A DNA stretch of 64,000 nucleotides from Flavobacterium filum DSM 17961. GTDB taxonomy: Bacteria > Bacteroidota > Bacteroidia > Flavobacteriales > Flavobacteriaceae. The DNA lies in contig NZ_AUDM01000003.1 of the NCBI RefSeq assembly GCF_000425465.1, positions 1 to 64,000 of the forward strand. The letters are read 5' to 3'. Below, one piece after another: positions 18,145 to 26,257 of this stretch; within the stretch, counting starts at the first letter, position 1; every line of letters begins with the position of its first letter. The position numbers were made by a program, and so were the translations under genes. The notes beneath the pieces are model-generated. The model saw nothing but the letters and a program-made list of their open reading frames with translations. It ran no database searches and was not told where the DNA came from.

Positions 18145-18312
18145 ATGACTTTAATAATAAATAAATCCAACTCCAAAAATATAGCTAAGCTTTTGACGGA
18201 AAAATTAAAAAAAGAACCAAAAAAGGGAAATTTAGCCAAACATTTTGGGAAATTGAAGAGAAATTTAGATGGCTTGAACTATCAGACCAAAATAAGAGAA
18301 AATGAAGATTGA
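18145..18312 (+). CDS. Small putative antitoxin of a PIN-toxin pair
   Basis: This 55-residue ORF (start Met-Thr-Leu-Ile-Ile-Asn-Lys) overlaps the PIN-domain gene by 11 bp, the spacing seen in vapBC operons. It is Lys-rich with predicted helices (about 10-25 and 30-45) and has KHFGKLKRNLDGL near its middle. I recognise no named antitoxin family. A short, charged protein immediately upstream of a PIN toxin is usually the antitoxin, which binds the toxin with its C-terminal part and the promoter with its N-terminal part; that role is inferred from position. Confidence 0.75.
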   Translation: MTLIINKSNSKNIAKLLTEKLKKEPKKGNLAKHFGKLKRNLDGLNYQTKIRENED

Positions 18313-18667
18313 TTTTATAGCTGATACAAATTTCTTGGTTTACATTCACGAAGGAAATCCTAACGTAGAACCTTTCTTGAACTATAATTTTGGAATATCT
18401 TTTATTTCAGAAGTTGAATTACTTGGTTTTAAAGGAATCAAAAAAACGGAAGAAATAAAATTAAAAGAATTAATAAGTGACACTTTTAACATAGATTGGA
18501 ATTTAAAAATTAAAGAACAAACTATTGAATTAAGAAAAAAGTATAGTATAAAATTACCTGACGCAATTATTGCTTCAACATCCCTAGTATATGGTTTACC
18601 TTTGGTAACAGCTGATAAAGGATTTTCAAAAATAGATGAGTTAGATTTAATATTAGTTGAATTTTGA
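18302..18667 (+). CDS. PIN-domain ribonuclease toxin (VapC-like)
   Basis: The 121-residue protein has the four acidic positions of PIN nucleases: ADTN at residues 7-10, Glu in SEVELLGF near 37-43, Asp in KLPDAIIA near 90-95 and Asp in TADKGF near 105-110. VapC toxins cleave RNA, often initiator tRNA or 23S rRNA, with Mg2+. All catalytic residues are present, so it is likely active when freed from the antitoxin. The target cannot be inferred. The base composition is markedly A+T-rich compared with asd, and the pair is flanked by direct repeats, consistent with acquisition as a cassette. Confidence 0.88.
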   Translation: MKIDFIADTNFLVYIHEGNPNVEPFLNYNFGISFISEVELLGFKGIKKTEEIKLKELISDTFNIDWNLKIKEQTIELRKKYSIKLPDAIIASTSLVYGLPLVTADKGFSKIDELDLILVEF

Positions 18668-18682
18668 ATATAATATTATCAA

Positions 18683-18780
18683 AGTAAGAAGCTCCTTTTT
18701 AGGGGCTTTTTTTGTTTGTTGTTTTACAAGAAATCTTGATATTATTAAGATGTTGTGGAATTTTTGTTATTTTTTAATTA
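18683..18780. repeat. Direct repeat, right copy
   Basis: This copies the left repeat at an offset of 663 bp, including the terminator hairpin at 18689-18713 and the following ~60 bp. It differs only near the end (two adjacent bases, one substitution and one extra T). Confidence 0.93.
18689..18713 (+). terminator. Second copy of the asd-type terminator, after the PIN toxin
   Basis: The same stem (AGCTCCT/AGGGGCT) and T-run as at 18026-18050; it would end the toxin-antitoxin transcript. Confidence 0.85.
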
Positions 18781-18838
18781 ATTTTTTTTACAAATTAATA
18801 ATTTTATAAAAAGAAAATACATTTACAGTTAGAGAGAT

Positions 18839-19282
18839 ATGAAAAAAGCAGTTTTAATTTATAATGCATTAGTGTTTGTTTTTTGTTTTATTATTAGTTT
18901 AGTTGATATTTTTACATCAAGTTTTAAAATCGAAACTATATTACTTATTACTTTTTCTATTTTATTTTTATTACCAATATTTTTTATTTTTGAAAAGAGG
19001 CATTTAAAAAAATCTTTAAATAGTTTAGCTATAATTAACTTGATACAAGCTTTTAGTATTATTTTTTTTGGAATAACTTATAAATTAGTAATTGGTCCAG
19101 ATTTAACACTATATTTCATTAGTTCAGGCGATAAAATAATGCAGTTTTCTTTTAAATTTTTCAACATATTTTCATATTTTAATTATATTAAAAATGATAA
19201 TACTTTGGCACTTGGTATTAATTTTACTCACCTATTTATGTTTATATATTTTTATTTAGAAGCAAAACAAATTAAGGAATAA
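18839..19282 (+). CDS. Small integral membrane protein of unknown function
   Basis: This 147-residue protein has four hydrophobic segments (about 5-25, 30-50, 62-82 and 125-140) with short Lys-rich connections such as EKRHLKKS. It is extremely rich in Phe, Ile and Leu and strongly A+T-rich, like the toxin-antitoxin cassette just before it. I do not recognise the family. It lies right after the right-hand direct repeat and may be part of the same acquired material, although it is outside the repeats. Confidence 0.6.
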   Translation: MKKAVLIYNALVFVFCFIISLVDIFTSSFKIETILLITFSILFLLPIFFIFEKRHLKKSLNSLAIINLIQAFSIIFFGITYKLVIGPDLTLYFISSGDKIMQFSFKFFNIFSYFNYIKNDNTLALGINFTHLFMFIYFYLEAKQIKE

Positions 19283-19361
19283 AAAAAACTTCTTTGTAAA
19301 TCAAAAAGATTCCAACTTCCTAAACTATTCCTAAAAAAATCACTTTAAGCACCTTTTTCCC

Positions 19362-19369
19362 TACCTTTG
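19362..19369 (+). promoter_or_regulatory. Candidate -7 element, possible leaderless transcript
   Basis: TACCTTTG is an exact TAnnTTTG match ending only 6 nt before the ATG at 19376. Transcription would start at or next to the start codon. Confidence 0.5.
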
Positions 19370-19375
19370 CACCCA

Positions 19376-19714
19376 ATGAAAAAGAAATTAGCCATACTAA
19401 ACCTGTATTTAATGTCGGCAGTATTGTTCACGATACTGTTTCAGTCATTGCATACCTATCAATATTTAGTGGCTGATGATGTTGAGGAAACCGAAGTGTG
19501 TCATCATTCTCACGATGGTTTTTCGCATCAACATTCGGAAGAGGATTGTTCCATTTGTGACTTTCATTTTTGGTTTTATATCCAGCCGGAAGTTTTAACC
19601 TATCGATTTGATTTCCCGATTAAACCTGTTCCCTATTTAATTAAGGAACAAGCCATTATTTCTACCTTTTCAGGTTCCCTTTTTTCGCATCGCGGACCGC
19701 CGCAAACCGTTTAA
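19376..19714 (+). CDS. His/Cys-rich small exported protein, probable metal-uptake accessory
   Basis: This 112-residue protein begins with a hydrophobic signal or anchor segment (LAILNLYLMSAVLFTILF). It then has a cluster of likely metal ligands: Cys-His-His-Ser-His, Asp-Gly-Phe-Ser-His-Gln-His, and Cys-Ser-Ile-Cys-Asp-Phe-His-Phe. A basic C terminus ending Ser-His-Arg-Gly-Pro-Pro follows. I chose the ATG at 19376, since the TTG three codons upstream lies inside the -7 box. It immediately precedes a TonB receptor and a lipoprotein on the same strand, so a periplasmic metal (zinc or copper) binding role is a reasonable inference, not shown. Confidence 0.65.
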   Translation: MKKKLAILNLYLMSAVLFTILFQSLHTYQYLVADDVEETEVCHHSHDGFSHQHSEEDCSICDFHFWFYIQPEVLTYRFDFPIKPVPYLIKEQAIISTFSGSLFSHRGPPQTV

Positions 19715-19790
19715 AATTTTAGAAACAAAAAATAGTCATTTGCTACATCAATAGTAATGACTCCATGTGTTTTATATTTTGAACCGGAAA

Positions 19791-22172
19791 ATGCGATACT
19801 TAATTATCCTTTTCTTCTTGTTATGGTTTGGATTTTCGAGTTATGGTCAATTCACATTAAGTGGAACAATCACCAACGAAAAAAACCAACCGCTAACCGG
19901 AAGTCACATTCATACCAAGTACCTGAATACGGCCAGTAATCCAATTGGCGAATTCGAAATCAACGGTTTGCCCAAAGGCGAATTGCGGGTTTATATTTCC
20001 TATTTGGGCTATACAACCTGCGACACGTTGGTGGATATGACCGAAGATGTGGTGCTGAATGTACAATTGAAACCTTCCGAAACGAAATTAGAATCGGTTA
20101 CCGTTAAGCAAAAAACGACCAAAGTCAGCAGTAGTTTATCGGAACAACGCATTTCAAAAGCTTCAATCGAGCGAAATAGTTCCAAAACATTAGCAGATGC
20201 ATTGAAGGAAGTCCCGGGCGTTTCACTTTTACGTACCGGAACGACCATTGTCAAGCCGGTGATTAACGGTCTGCACAGCAGTCGAGTGCCCATTTTTTCC
20301 AATCAAGTTCGCTTAGAAGACCAACAATGGGGAACGGAACACGCTCCGAATTTTGATTTGAATGCGGCCGGAAAAATTTCGGTTGTCAAAGGAGCTTCAG
20401 GTTTGCAATACAGTGGCGATGCGGTGGGCGGAATGGTGATTATCGAGTCAATGAGTGTGAAGCAAGATACGTTGTTTGGTAAAACGATTGTCAGCGGTTC
20501 ATCCAATGGTCGTGGCGGAACAATAAGTTCGAGTATTCACAAAGGAAATTTGAAAGGTTGGCGATGGAATGCGTTGGGAACATTCACTTATTTTGGTGAT
20601 CGGGAAGCTCCTGATTACATTTTATCCAATTCCGGAAATCGAGAACTGAATTTTTCAGGCGATGTTTCGTATATAAAAGAAAACTATGAACTTTCTGCTT
20701 TTTACAGTTTGTATAATGCCACGATTGGAATTTTAAGTGCTTCGCATATTGGAAATGTGACCGATTTGTATAATTCCATCAACAATCAAGTTCCGTATAG
20801 AATTGATGATTTTACGTATTCGATTGAACAACCCAGACAAGCCATTCATCATCATTTATTTAAGTTCAATTATTTGCAAAGATTTGATGAAAGCAGTTCG
20901 ATTTCTACTTTTTATTCGCTTCAATTCAACAACCGAAATGAATTTGACATCCGTAGAGGAGAAAATGTCAACAAATCGGCTTTGGATTTGGAATTAACAA
21001 CACATTCTCTTCAATCGGATTACAAAAAAGAATGGGAGCGATTTACGTTGAAAACCGGAATCAGCGGATTATTTCAAAATAATTTTGCCAATCCAAGAAC
21101 CGGTGTGCGACCATTAATTCCAACTTATGTTCGATTTGATGGAAGTGGGTATGGCATCGGAACCTATGAAATCAAAGAGGATTTGATTGTAGATGGTGGC
21201 ATTCGTTATGATTTTTCAACCATCGAAGCAACGAAATATTATTTGAAATCCCGTTGGGACGAACGCGGTTATCAAGGTGATTTTGGTGACATTATTATAG
21301 GTGAAGCGGCAAGCCAATGGTTGACCAAACCAAGGTTTACCTTTCATAATGTTTCTGCGAGTTTAGGTGTACGAAAAGATTTTCAATCGGATTGGAAATG
21401 GTTGAATAACTTGAGCTTATCCAACAGAAATCCCAATCCATCTGAATTTTTCTCGGATGGTTTGCATCATTCTACCGGACAAATTGAGTTGGGTGATTTA
21501 CGTTTGAAAAAAGAAGAATCACTTAAATTTTCTTCTTCTTTATCGAAAAATGGAAAGTCTTTTTCAATGGAAATCAACCCGTTTTTGCATTACATTTCCA
21601 ATTTTATGTATTTGCGACCCATTGGTTTTGAAACTACGATTCGCGGAGCTTTTCCAGTTTGGGAATTTCAACAAACCAATGCTCGTTTAATGGGACTCGA
21701 CTTTCATTCGACTTGGAACATCCATTCCAATTGGCAACATAAATTTTCGTTTGCCTACGTAAACGGCGAAGATGAATCCAAAAATCAACCGTTGATAGAC
21801 ATGCCGCCGATGACGATTTCTTCTTCCATCGACTTTAAAAAACCGAAGTGGAACGGATTGCTTTTAGAGCTTCAATCAGAGACCGTTTTTCGTCAAAACC
21901 GTTATCCGAACTTCAATTTTGAAACGGATATTGTTTTGGATGGCGAATTTGTTCCGGTTTTGGTTGACATCAGTACTCCGCCAAAAGCGTATCAATTGTT
22001 TCATTTTTATTCGGAAATGAAGGTGAAGACTTTCAAAAATTTGGATACAACAATCGCATTATCCATTCAAAATATATTCAACACAAACTACCGTGACTAC
22101 TTAAATCGCCAACGTTTTTTTGTTGATGAAATGGGTAGAAACATACAATTACAAGTAAAATTTAATTATTAA
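19791..22172 (+). CDS. TonB-dependent outer-membrane receptor, probably for a metal
   Basis: The 793-residue protein has a signal peptide (RYLIILFFLLWFGF, ending Ser-Tyr-Gly-Gln), a carboxypeptidase-like regulatory domain (about 22-105), a TonB plug with ADALKEVPGVSLLR and the segment QQWGTEHAPNFDL, and a β-barrel ending in a terminal aromatic strand (Val-Lys-Phe-Asn-Tyr). The GTEHAP segment is a feature I associate with ZnuD-like zinc and related metal receptors. I chose the ATG at 19791 over an upstream in-frame start for its better signal peptide. With the His/Cys-rich gene before it and the lipoprotein after it, it looks like one metal-uptake operon. Confidence 0.88.
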   Translation: MRYLIILFFLLWFGFSSYGQFTLSGTITNEKNQPLTGSHIHTKYLNTASNPIGEFEINGLPKGELRVYISYLGYTTCDTLVDMTEDVVLNVQLKPSETKLESVTVKQKTTKVSSSLSEQRISKASIERNSSKTLADALKEVPGVSLLRTGTTIVKPVINGLHSSRVPIFSNQVRLEDQQWGTEHAPNFDLNAAGKISVVKGASGLQYSGDAVGGMVIIESMSVKQDTLFGKTIVSGSSNGRGGTISSSIHKGNLKGWRWNALGTFTYFGDREAPDYILSNSGNRELNFSGDVSYIKENYELSAFYSLYNATIGILSASHIGNVTDLYNSINNQVPYRIDDFTYSIEQPRQAIHHHLFKFNYLQRFDESSSISTFYSLQFNNRNEFDIRRGENVNKSALDLELTTHSLQSDYKKEWERFTLKTGISGLFQNNFANPRTGVRPLIPTYVRFDGSGYGIGTYEIKEDLIVDGGIRYDFSTIEATKYYLKSRWDERGYQGDFGDIIIGEAASQWLTKPRFTFHNVSASLGVRKDFQSDWKWLNNLSLSNRNPNPSEFFSDGLHHSTGQIELGDLRLKKEESLKFSSSLSKNGKSFSMEINPFLHYISNFMYLRPIGFETTIRGAFPVWEFQQTNARLMGLDFHSTWNIHSNWQHKFSFAYVNGEDESKNQPLIDMPPMTISSSIDFKKPKWNGLLLELQSETVFRQNRYPNFNFETDIVLDGEFVPVLVDISTPPKAYQLFHFYSEMKVKTFKNLDTTIALSIQNIFNTNYRDYLNRQRFFVDEMGRNIQLQVKFNY

Positions 22173-22183
22173 AAAACACAAAA

Positions 22184-22738
22184 ATGAAAAATTTAAAAAT
22201 CATGGCTTTGGCCTTAACAGCAATCTTTACGTTCAATTCATGTAGTAATGACGATTCTCCGGTGAACGAAGAAGAGGTAATTACCACCGTAATTGCTCGA
22301 TTTGTGGGAGGCGGGCAAATCATTACTCTAACGTCAAGAGATGCAGACGGAGATGGACCAAATGCTCCGACAGTTACAGTAAGTGGCAATTTTGCAATAT
22401 CAACAACCTATACCGGTACAGTTCAATTTTTAAATGAATTGGAAAATCCGGCTGAGGACATCTCTGAAGAAGTAGCAGAAGAAGATCTAGAGCACCAAGT
22501 TTTTTATCAAATTTCAAATAGTTTAGGTAATTTTAACTACGTTGATTTTGATTCCGAAGGTAAACCACTTGGGTTAGAATTTACCTTTACAACAGGAATA
22601 AATCCGGGTACAGGAAATATTACTGTCATCTTGAGACATTTATTAAACAAAAGTGCAGCAGGAGTTTCAACAGGTGACATAACCAATGCCGGCGGTTCAA
22701 CCGATGCTGAAGTTTCTTTCCCAGTAGTTGTTGAATAA
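22184..22738 (+). CDS. Lipoprotein associated with the TonB receptor
   Basis: This 184-residue protein has a type II signal peptide with lipobox FNSC followed by Ser-Asn-Asp-Asp-Ser, the acidic pattern of surface-exposed flavobacterial lipoproteins. The body is β-rich, with EHQVFYQISN near residue 105 and a GLEFTFTTG strand. Similar lipoproteins with HQVFY/F often sit beside metal TonB receptors in Bacteroidota; some databases call the fold a type 1 periplasmic binding-like domain. It starts 11 bp after the receptor. A terminator follows, closing the operon. Confidence 0.8.
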   Translation: MKNLKIMALALTAIFTFNSCSNDDSPVNEEEVITTVIARFVGGGQIITLTSRDADGDGPNAPTVTVSGNFAISTTYTGTVQFLNELENPAEDISEEVAEEDLEHQVFYQISNSLGNFNYVDFDSEGKPLGLEFTFTTGINPGTGNITVILRHLLNKSAAGVSTGDITNAGGSTDAEVSFPVVVE

Positions 22739-22759
22739 AACCGCTACATTCCATTACAA

Positions 22760-22796
22760 AAAAGCAAATTCAAAATAATGAATTTGCTTTTTTTAT
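22760..22796 (+). terminator. Terminator after the lipoprotein gene
   Basis: AAAGCAAATTC (22761-22771) pairs perfectly with GAATTTGCTTT (22780-22790) around an 8-nt loop, followed by a T-run. Confidence 0.85.
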
Positions 22797-22876
22797 TTCA
22801 TATTGTGATTTTTATAATGTATTTTTTATTAATTTAGACAATTTAATAGCGATTTCTAACCAAAAACACATTTATT

Positions 22877-23251
22877 ATGAATTCACAATTTACTAAATTA
22901 ATGAGAATTTTACTTGGGGCTATTCTTGTTATTTTCGGTTTGAACAAGTTTTTAAACTTTATACCGGCTCCTGAACTACCAGACAACGCTGCAGAATTTA
23001 TTAATTCGCTAGCTTCAACCGGTTATGTTTTACAAGTAGTAGGAATTGTAGAAATTATTATTGGCACTTTTTTACTGCTGAATAAATGGGTTGCTTTTGC
23101 TTTAATTGTTTTGGTTCCAATTTCCGTTAATATTTTACTTTTTCATTTGTTTTTAGATATTCCCGGAATAAGTGGAGCATTATTAGTAGCGGTAATAAAC
23201 GGTGTTTTGATGTACAAATTATGGCCCAAATACAAACCTTTATTTAACTAA
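22877..23251 (+). CDS. DoxX-like integral membrane protein
   Basis: This 124-residue protein has four predicted transmembrane helices: about 8-28 ([13 protein letters not shown]), 48-68 ([17 protein letters not shown]), 72-92 and 97-115. The N-terminal GLNKF and the central Glu in a VGIVEII helix resemble the DoxX/DoxD family. Such proteins are poorly understood; some affect redox or membrane stress. It stands alone between a terminator and the promoter of the prolyl oligopeptidase gene. Confidence 0.75.
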   Translation: MNSQFTKLMRILLGAILVIFGLNKFLNFIPAPELPDNAAEFINSLASTGYVLQVVGIVEIIIGTFLLLNKWVAFALIVLVPISVNILLFHLFLDIPGISGALLVAVINGVLMYKLWPKYKPLFN

Positions 23252-23270
23252 AATTAACAACTCGATTGTT

Positions 23271-23278
23271 TACATTTG
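23271..23278 (+). promoter_or_regulatory. Candidate -7 element of the prolyl oligopeptidase gene
   Basis: TACATTTG matches TAnnTTTG and lies 21 nt before the ATG at 23299. Confidence 0.5.
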
Positions 23279-23298
23279 TACATCAATCAATTATTTCA

Positions 23299-25404
23299 AT
23301 GAAAAAATCTTTATCAACAATTGCAATTGTTTGTGTGATGAGTATGAATGCACAAACCAGTTCTCCTATTCAATATCCTGAAACAAAAAAAGTTGACGTA
23401 AAAGACACTTATTTTGGTACGGAAGTAAACGACCCTTATCGTTGGTTGGAAGACGATCGCTCAAAGGAAACAGAAGATTGGGTAAAAACCCAAAATGAAG
23501 TGACTTTTAAATTTTTAAACACCATTCCTTATCGTAATCAAATTAAAGAACGATTAGGAAAATTGTGGAATTACGAACGCATTTCTGCTCCTTTTAAAGA
23601 AGGAAATTATACCTATTTTTATAAAAATAACGGTTTGCAAAATCAATCCGTTTTATACCGAAAAGACAAATCAGGTAAAGAAGAAATTTTTTTAGACCCT
23701 AATACATTTGCAGCGGACGGAACAACTTCGTTGGCCAATTTAGAATTTTCAAAAGATGGTTCGCTCGTGGCTTATTCTACTTCGGAAGCCGGAAGCGATT
23801 GGAACAAAATCATCATTATGGATGCTTTTTCAAAAAAAGTGCTGGAACAACCCATAGTTGATGTAAAATTCAGCGGCATTTCTTGGTTAGGAAATGATGG
23901 TTTCTTTTATTCTAGTTATGACAAACCAGAAGGAAGCGAACTTTCTGCCAAAACCGATCAACATAAATTGTATTACCACAAATTAGGCACTTCTCAAAAA
24001 GAAGACAAAGTCATTTTTGGACTAAACGAAAAGAGACGTTATGTGGGTGGTGGTGTTTCTGAAGACCAACAATACTTGATTATCACGGCGGCTAACTCTA
24101 CAACCGGGAACGAGTTATATATTAAAGATTTAAGTAATCCAAATAGTAAGTTAGAAACGATTGTAGATAATTTCAATAGTAATAATTATATAATTGATAA
24201 TGTTGGTTCAAAATTATACATCGTAACGAACTTGAATGCTCCTAACCAAAAAATTGTAACGGTGGATGCAAAAAACGCCAAGCCTGAAAACTGGAAAGAT
24301 TTTATTCCGCAAACGGATTATGTGTTATCTCCTTCAACCGGTGGCGGATACATTTTTGCCAATTATATGAAAGATGCGATTTCACAAATTGTTCAATACG
24401 ATTATAATGGAAAAGCAATTCGCGACATTAAATTACCTGGCGTAGGTTCTGCCGGAGGTTTCGGTGGAAAAAAGACGGAAAAAGAATTATACTTCTCTTT
24501 TTCCAATTATGTCACACCCGGAACCATTTACTCTTTTGATCCCAAAACCGGAACATCAAAAGAATACCAAAAACCGAAAGTAGATTTCAATTCTACGGAT
24601 TATGAAAGTAAGCAAGTGTTTTACACTTCTAAAGACGGCACAAAAATTCCGATGATTATTACCCATAAAAAAGGAATAAAATTGGATGGTAAAAACCCTA
24701 CCATTCTTTATGGATATGGTGGATTCAATGTAAGCTTAACACCAAGTTTCAGTATTACCAATGCTGTTTGGATGGAAAATGGCGGAATTTATGCGGTGGC
24801 TAATTTACGTGGTGGCGGTGAATACGGTAAAAAATGGCACGATGCCGGAACACAATTGAAAAAGCAAAACGTATTTGACGATTTTATTGCTGCCGGCGAA
24901 TATTTAATCGCTCAAAAGTATACGTCATCTGATTATTTAGCTATTCGCGGTGGTTCTAACGGTGGATTATTGGTGGGAGCGGTAATGACGCAACGTCCGG
25001 ATTTAGCAAAAGTCGCTTTACCGGCGGTAGGCGTGTTAGACATGCTACGTTACCATACGTTTACAGCAGGAGCAGGATGGGCGTATGACTACGGAACAGC
25101 TAACGATAATAAAGATATGTTTGAGTATTTAAAAAACTACTCGCCAGTTCACAATGTAAAAAAAGGAGTAAAATACCCTGCTACTTTAGTAACAACCGGT
25201 GACCACGATGATAGAGTTGTTCCTGCACACAGTTTTAAATTTGCAGCTGAATTACAAGACAAACAAGCGGGTGAAAATCCGGTGTTGATACGAATTGATG
25301 TGAATGCCGGACATGGTGCCGGAAAACCAATTTCCAAAACCATTGAGGAAAATGCCGATATACAAGCTTTTACGTTGTTTAATATGGGGATAAAGAAAAT
25401 CTAG
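23299..25404 (+). CDS. Prolyl oligopeptidase family serine peptidase (S9A), exported
   Basis: The 701-residue enzyme has a signal peptide ([19 protein letters not shown]), an N-terminal S9A signature ([17 protein letters not shown]), a seven-bladed propeller (about 80-420) and an α/β-hydrolase domain. The catalytic triad is visible: Ser in RGGSNGGLL near 555, Asp in DHDDRV near 637, His in NAGHGAGKP near 672. These peptidases cut short proline-containing peptides after Pro, here probably in the periplasm. I chose the ATG at 23299; an upstream start would add an implausible leader lying in the promoter. A 28-bp palindrome follows its stop. Confidence 0.94.
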   Translation: MKKSLSTIAIVCVMSMNAQTSSPIQYPETKKVDVKDTYFGTEVNDPYRWLEDDRSKETEDWVKTQNEVTFKFLNTIPYRNQIKERLGKLWNYERISAPFKEGNYTYFYKNNGLQNQSVLYRKDKSGKEEIFLDPNTFAADGTTSLANLEFSKDGSLVAYSTSEAGSDWNKIIIMDAFSKKVLEQPIVDVKFSGISWLGNDGFFYSSYDKPEGSELSAKTDQHKLYYHKLGTSQKEDKVIFGLNEKRRYVGGGVSEDQQYLIITAANSTTGNELYIKDLSNPNSKLETIVDNFNSNNYIIDNVGSKLYIVTNLNAPNQKIVTVDAKNAKPENWKDFIPQTDYVLSPSTGGGYIFANYMKDAISQIVQYDYNGKAIRDIKLPGVGSAGGFGGKKTEKELYFSFSNYVTPGTIYSFDPKTGTSKEYQKPKVDFNSTDYESKQVFYTSKDGTKIPMIITHKKGIKLDGKNPTILYGYGGFNVSLTPSFSITNAVWMENGGIYAVANLRGGGEYGKKWHDAGTQLKKQNVFDDFIAAGEYLIAQKYTSSDYLAIRGGSNGGLLVGAVMTQRPDLAKVALPAVGVLDMLRYHTFTAGAGWAYDYGTANDNKDMFEYLKNYSPVHNVKKGVKYPATLVTTGDHDDRVVPAHSFKFAAELQDKQAGENPVLIRIDVNAGHGAGKPISKTIEENADIQAFTLFNMGIKKI

Positions 25405-25426
25405 CTTTCAACATTTTTTTTCATAT

Positions 25427-25490
25427 AACCATTAAGAAATTAAGGTTCATTAAGAAGTTTGACTTAATGAACCTTAATTTCTTAATGGTT
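25427..25490. repeat. Perfect 28-bp inverted repeat between convergent genes
   Basis: Arms 25427-25454 and 25463-25490 are exact reverse complements around an 8-nt loop (AAGTTTGA). The arms are themselves repetitive (ATTAAG-type words). It lies between the ends of two convergent genes and could serve as a bidirectional terminator or be a dispersed palindromic repeat. Confidence 0.85.
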
Positions 25491-25505
25491 TAATACTATT
25501 TGATT

Positions 25506-26186
25506 CTAATACTCAATCTTCCCCAAATAACTCATTTGTCTAACAATTTTATTCTTTCTACGATTGATGTAATTGGAAGAATTAGTTGCTTTAAATTTTC
25601 TTGGATTAGGTAAAATTGCTGCAATTCCGGCAGCTTCACGTGGAGTCAAGTTAATCGCGTCTTTTCGATACCATACGCGTGATGCTTCTTGTGCTCCATA
25701 AACCCCGTTACCCATTTCAATACTATTTAAATAGACTTCCATGATGCGTTCTTTTCCCCAAATCAATTCGATTAAAACAGTGAAATAGGCTTCCAAACCT
25801 TTTCGTAAATAACTTCTTCCTTGCCATAGAAAAACGTTTTTGGCCGTTTGTTGCGAAATGGTACTACCGCCACGCAGTTTTTTTCCTTTTTTGTTGGCTT
25901 CCATTGCTTTTTCTATCGCTTCAAAATCAAAACCATTATGCGTTAAAAAATGACCGTCTTCACTGGCAATCACCGCTTTTTGAAGATTAATCGAAATTTC
26001 TTCTATCGGCACCCAATCGTGACTGCATATCATTTCTTTGCCTTCCTTTTTTTGTTCGAAGGCTCTTATTCCCATTAAAGGTGTAAAAGGAACCGGAACA
26101 AATTTATAGAGAATGACCATAAAAATAGAAATTCCAAAAAACCACAACATTGCTTTCCAAAGGAAACGGAATATTTTTCTTATCAT
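25506..26186 (-). CDS. mtgA: Monofunctional peptidoglycan transglycosylase MtgA
   Basis: The 226-residue GT51 protein polymerises lipid II into glycan strands at the inner membrane. It has an N-terminal membrane anchor (LWKAMLWFFGISIFMVIL), the catalytic-Glu motif ASEDGHFLTHNGFD near residue 85, RGGSTISQQTAKNVFLW near 110-125, a GKERIMEVYLNSIEMG motif and AAGIAAILPNPRKF. No transpeptidase domain follows. I chose the ATG at 26186 because the frame's upstream TTG start lies in a TAnnTTTG promoter box. Confidence 0.93.
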   Translation of the reverse strand: MIRKIFRFLWKAMLWFFGISIFMVILYKFVPVPFTPLMGIRAFEQKKEGKEMICSHDWVPIEEISINLQKAVIASEDGHFLTHNGFDFEAIEKAMEANKKGKKLRGGSTISQQTAKNVFLWQGRSYLRKGLEAYFTVLIELIWGKERIMEVYLNSIEMGNGVYGAQEASRVWYRKDAINLTPREAAGIAAILPNPRKFKATNSSNYINRRKNKIVRQMSYLGKIEY

Positions 26187-26204
26187 ACAAAATGAATTAT
26201 TCTC

Positions 26205-26212
26205 CAAAAGTA
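26205..26212 (-). promoter_or_regulatory. Candidate -7 element of mtgA
   Basis: On the minus strand this is TACTTTTG, 19 nt before the ATG at 26186. Confidence 0.5.
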
Positions 26213-26257
26213 AATAGAAAAATAGAAAATGTTGTTTTATTTATGTTTTTATCAAAG

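Noticed and set aside
18683-18780. Direct repeats considered as insertion-sequence ends
   Set aside because: They are in direct, not inverted, orientation, contain a host terminator, and no transposase gene is between them.
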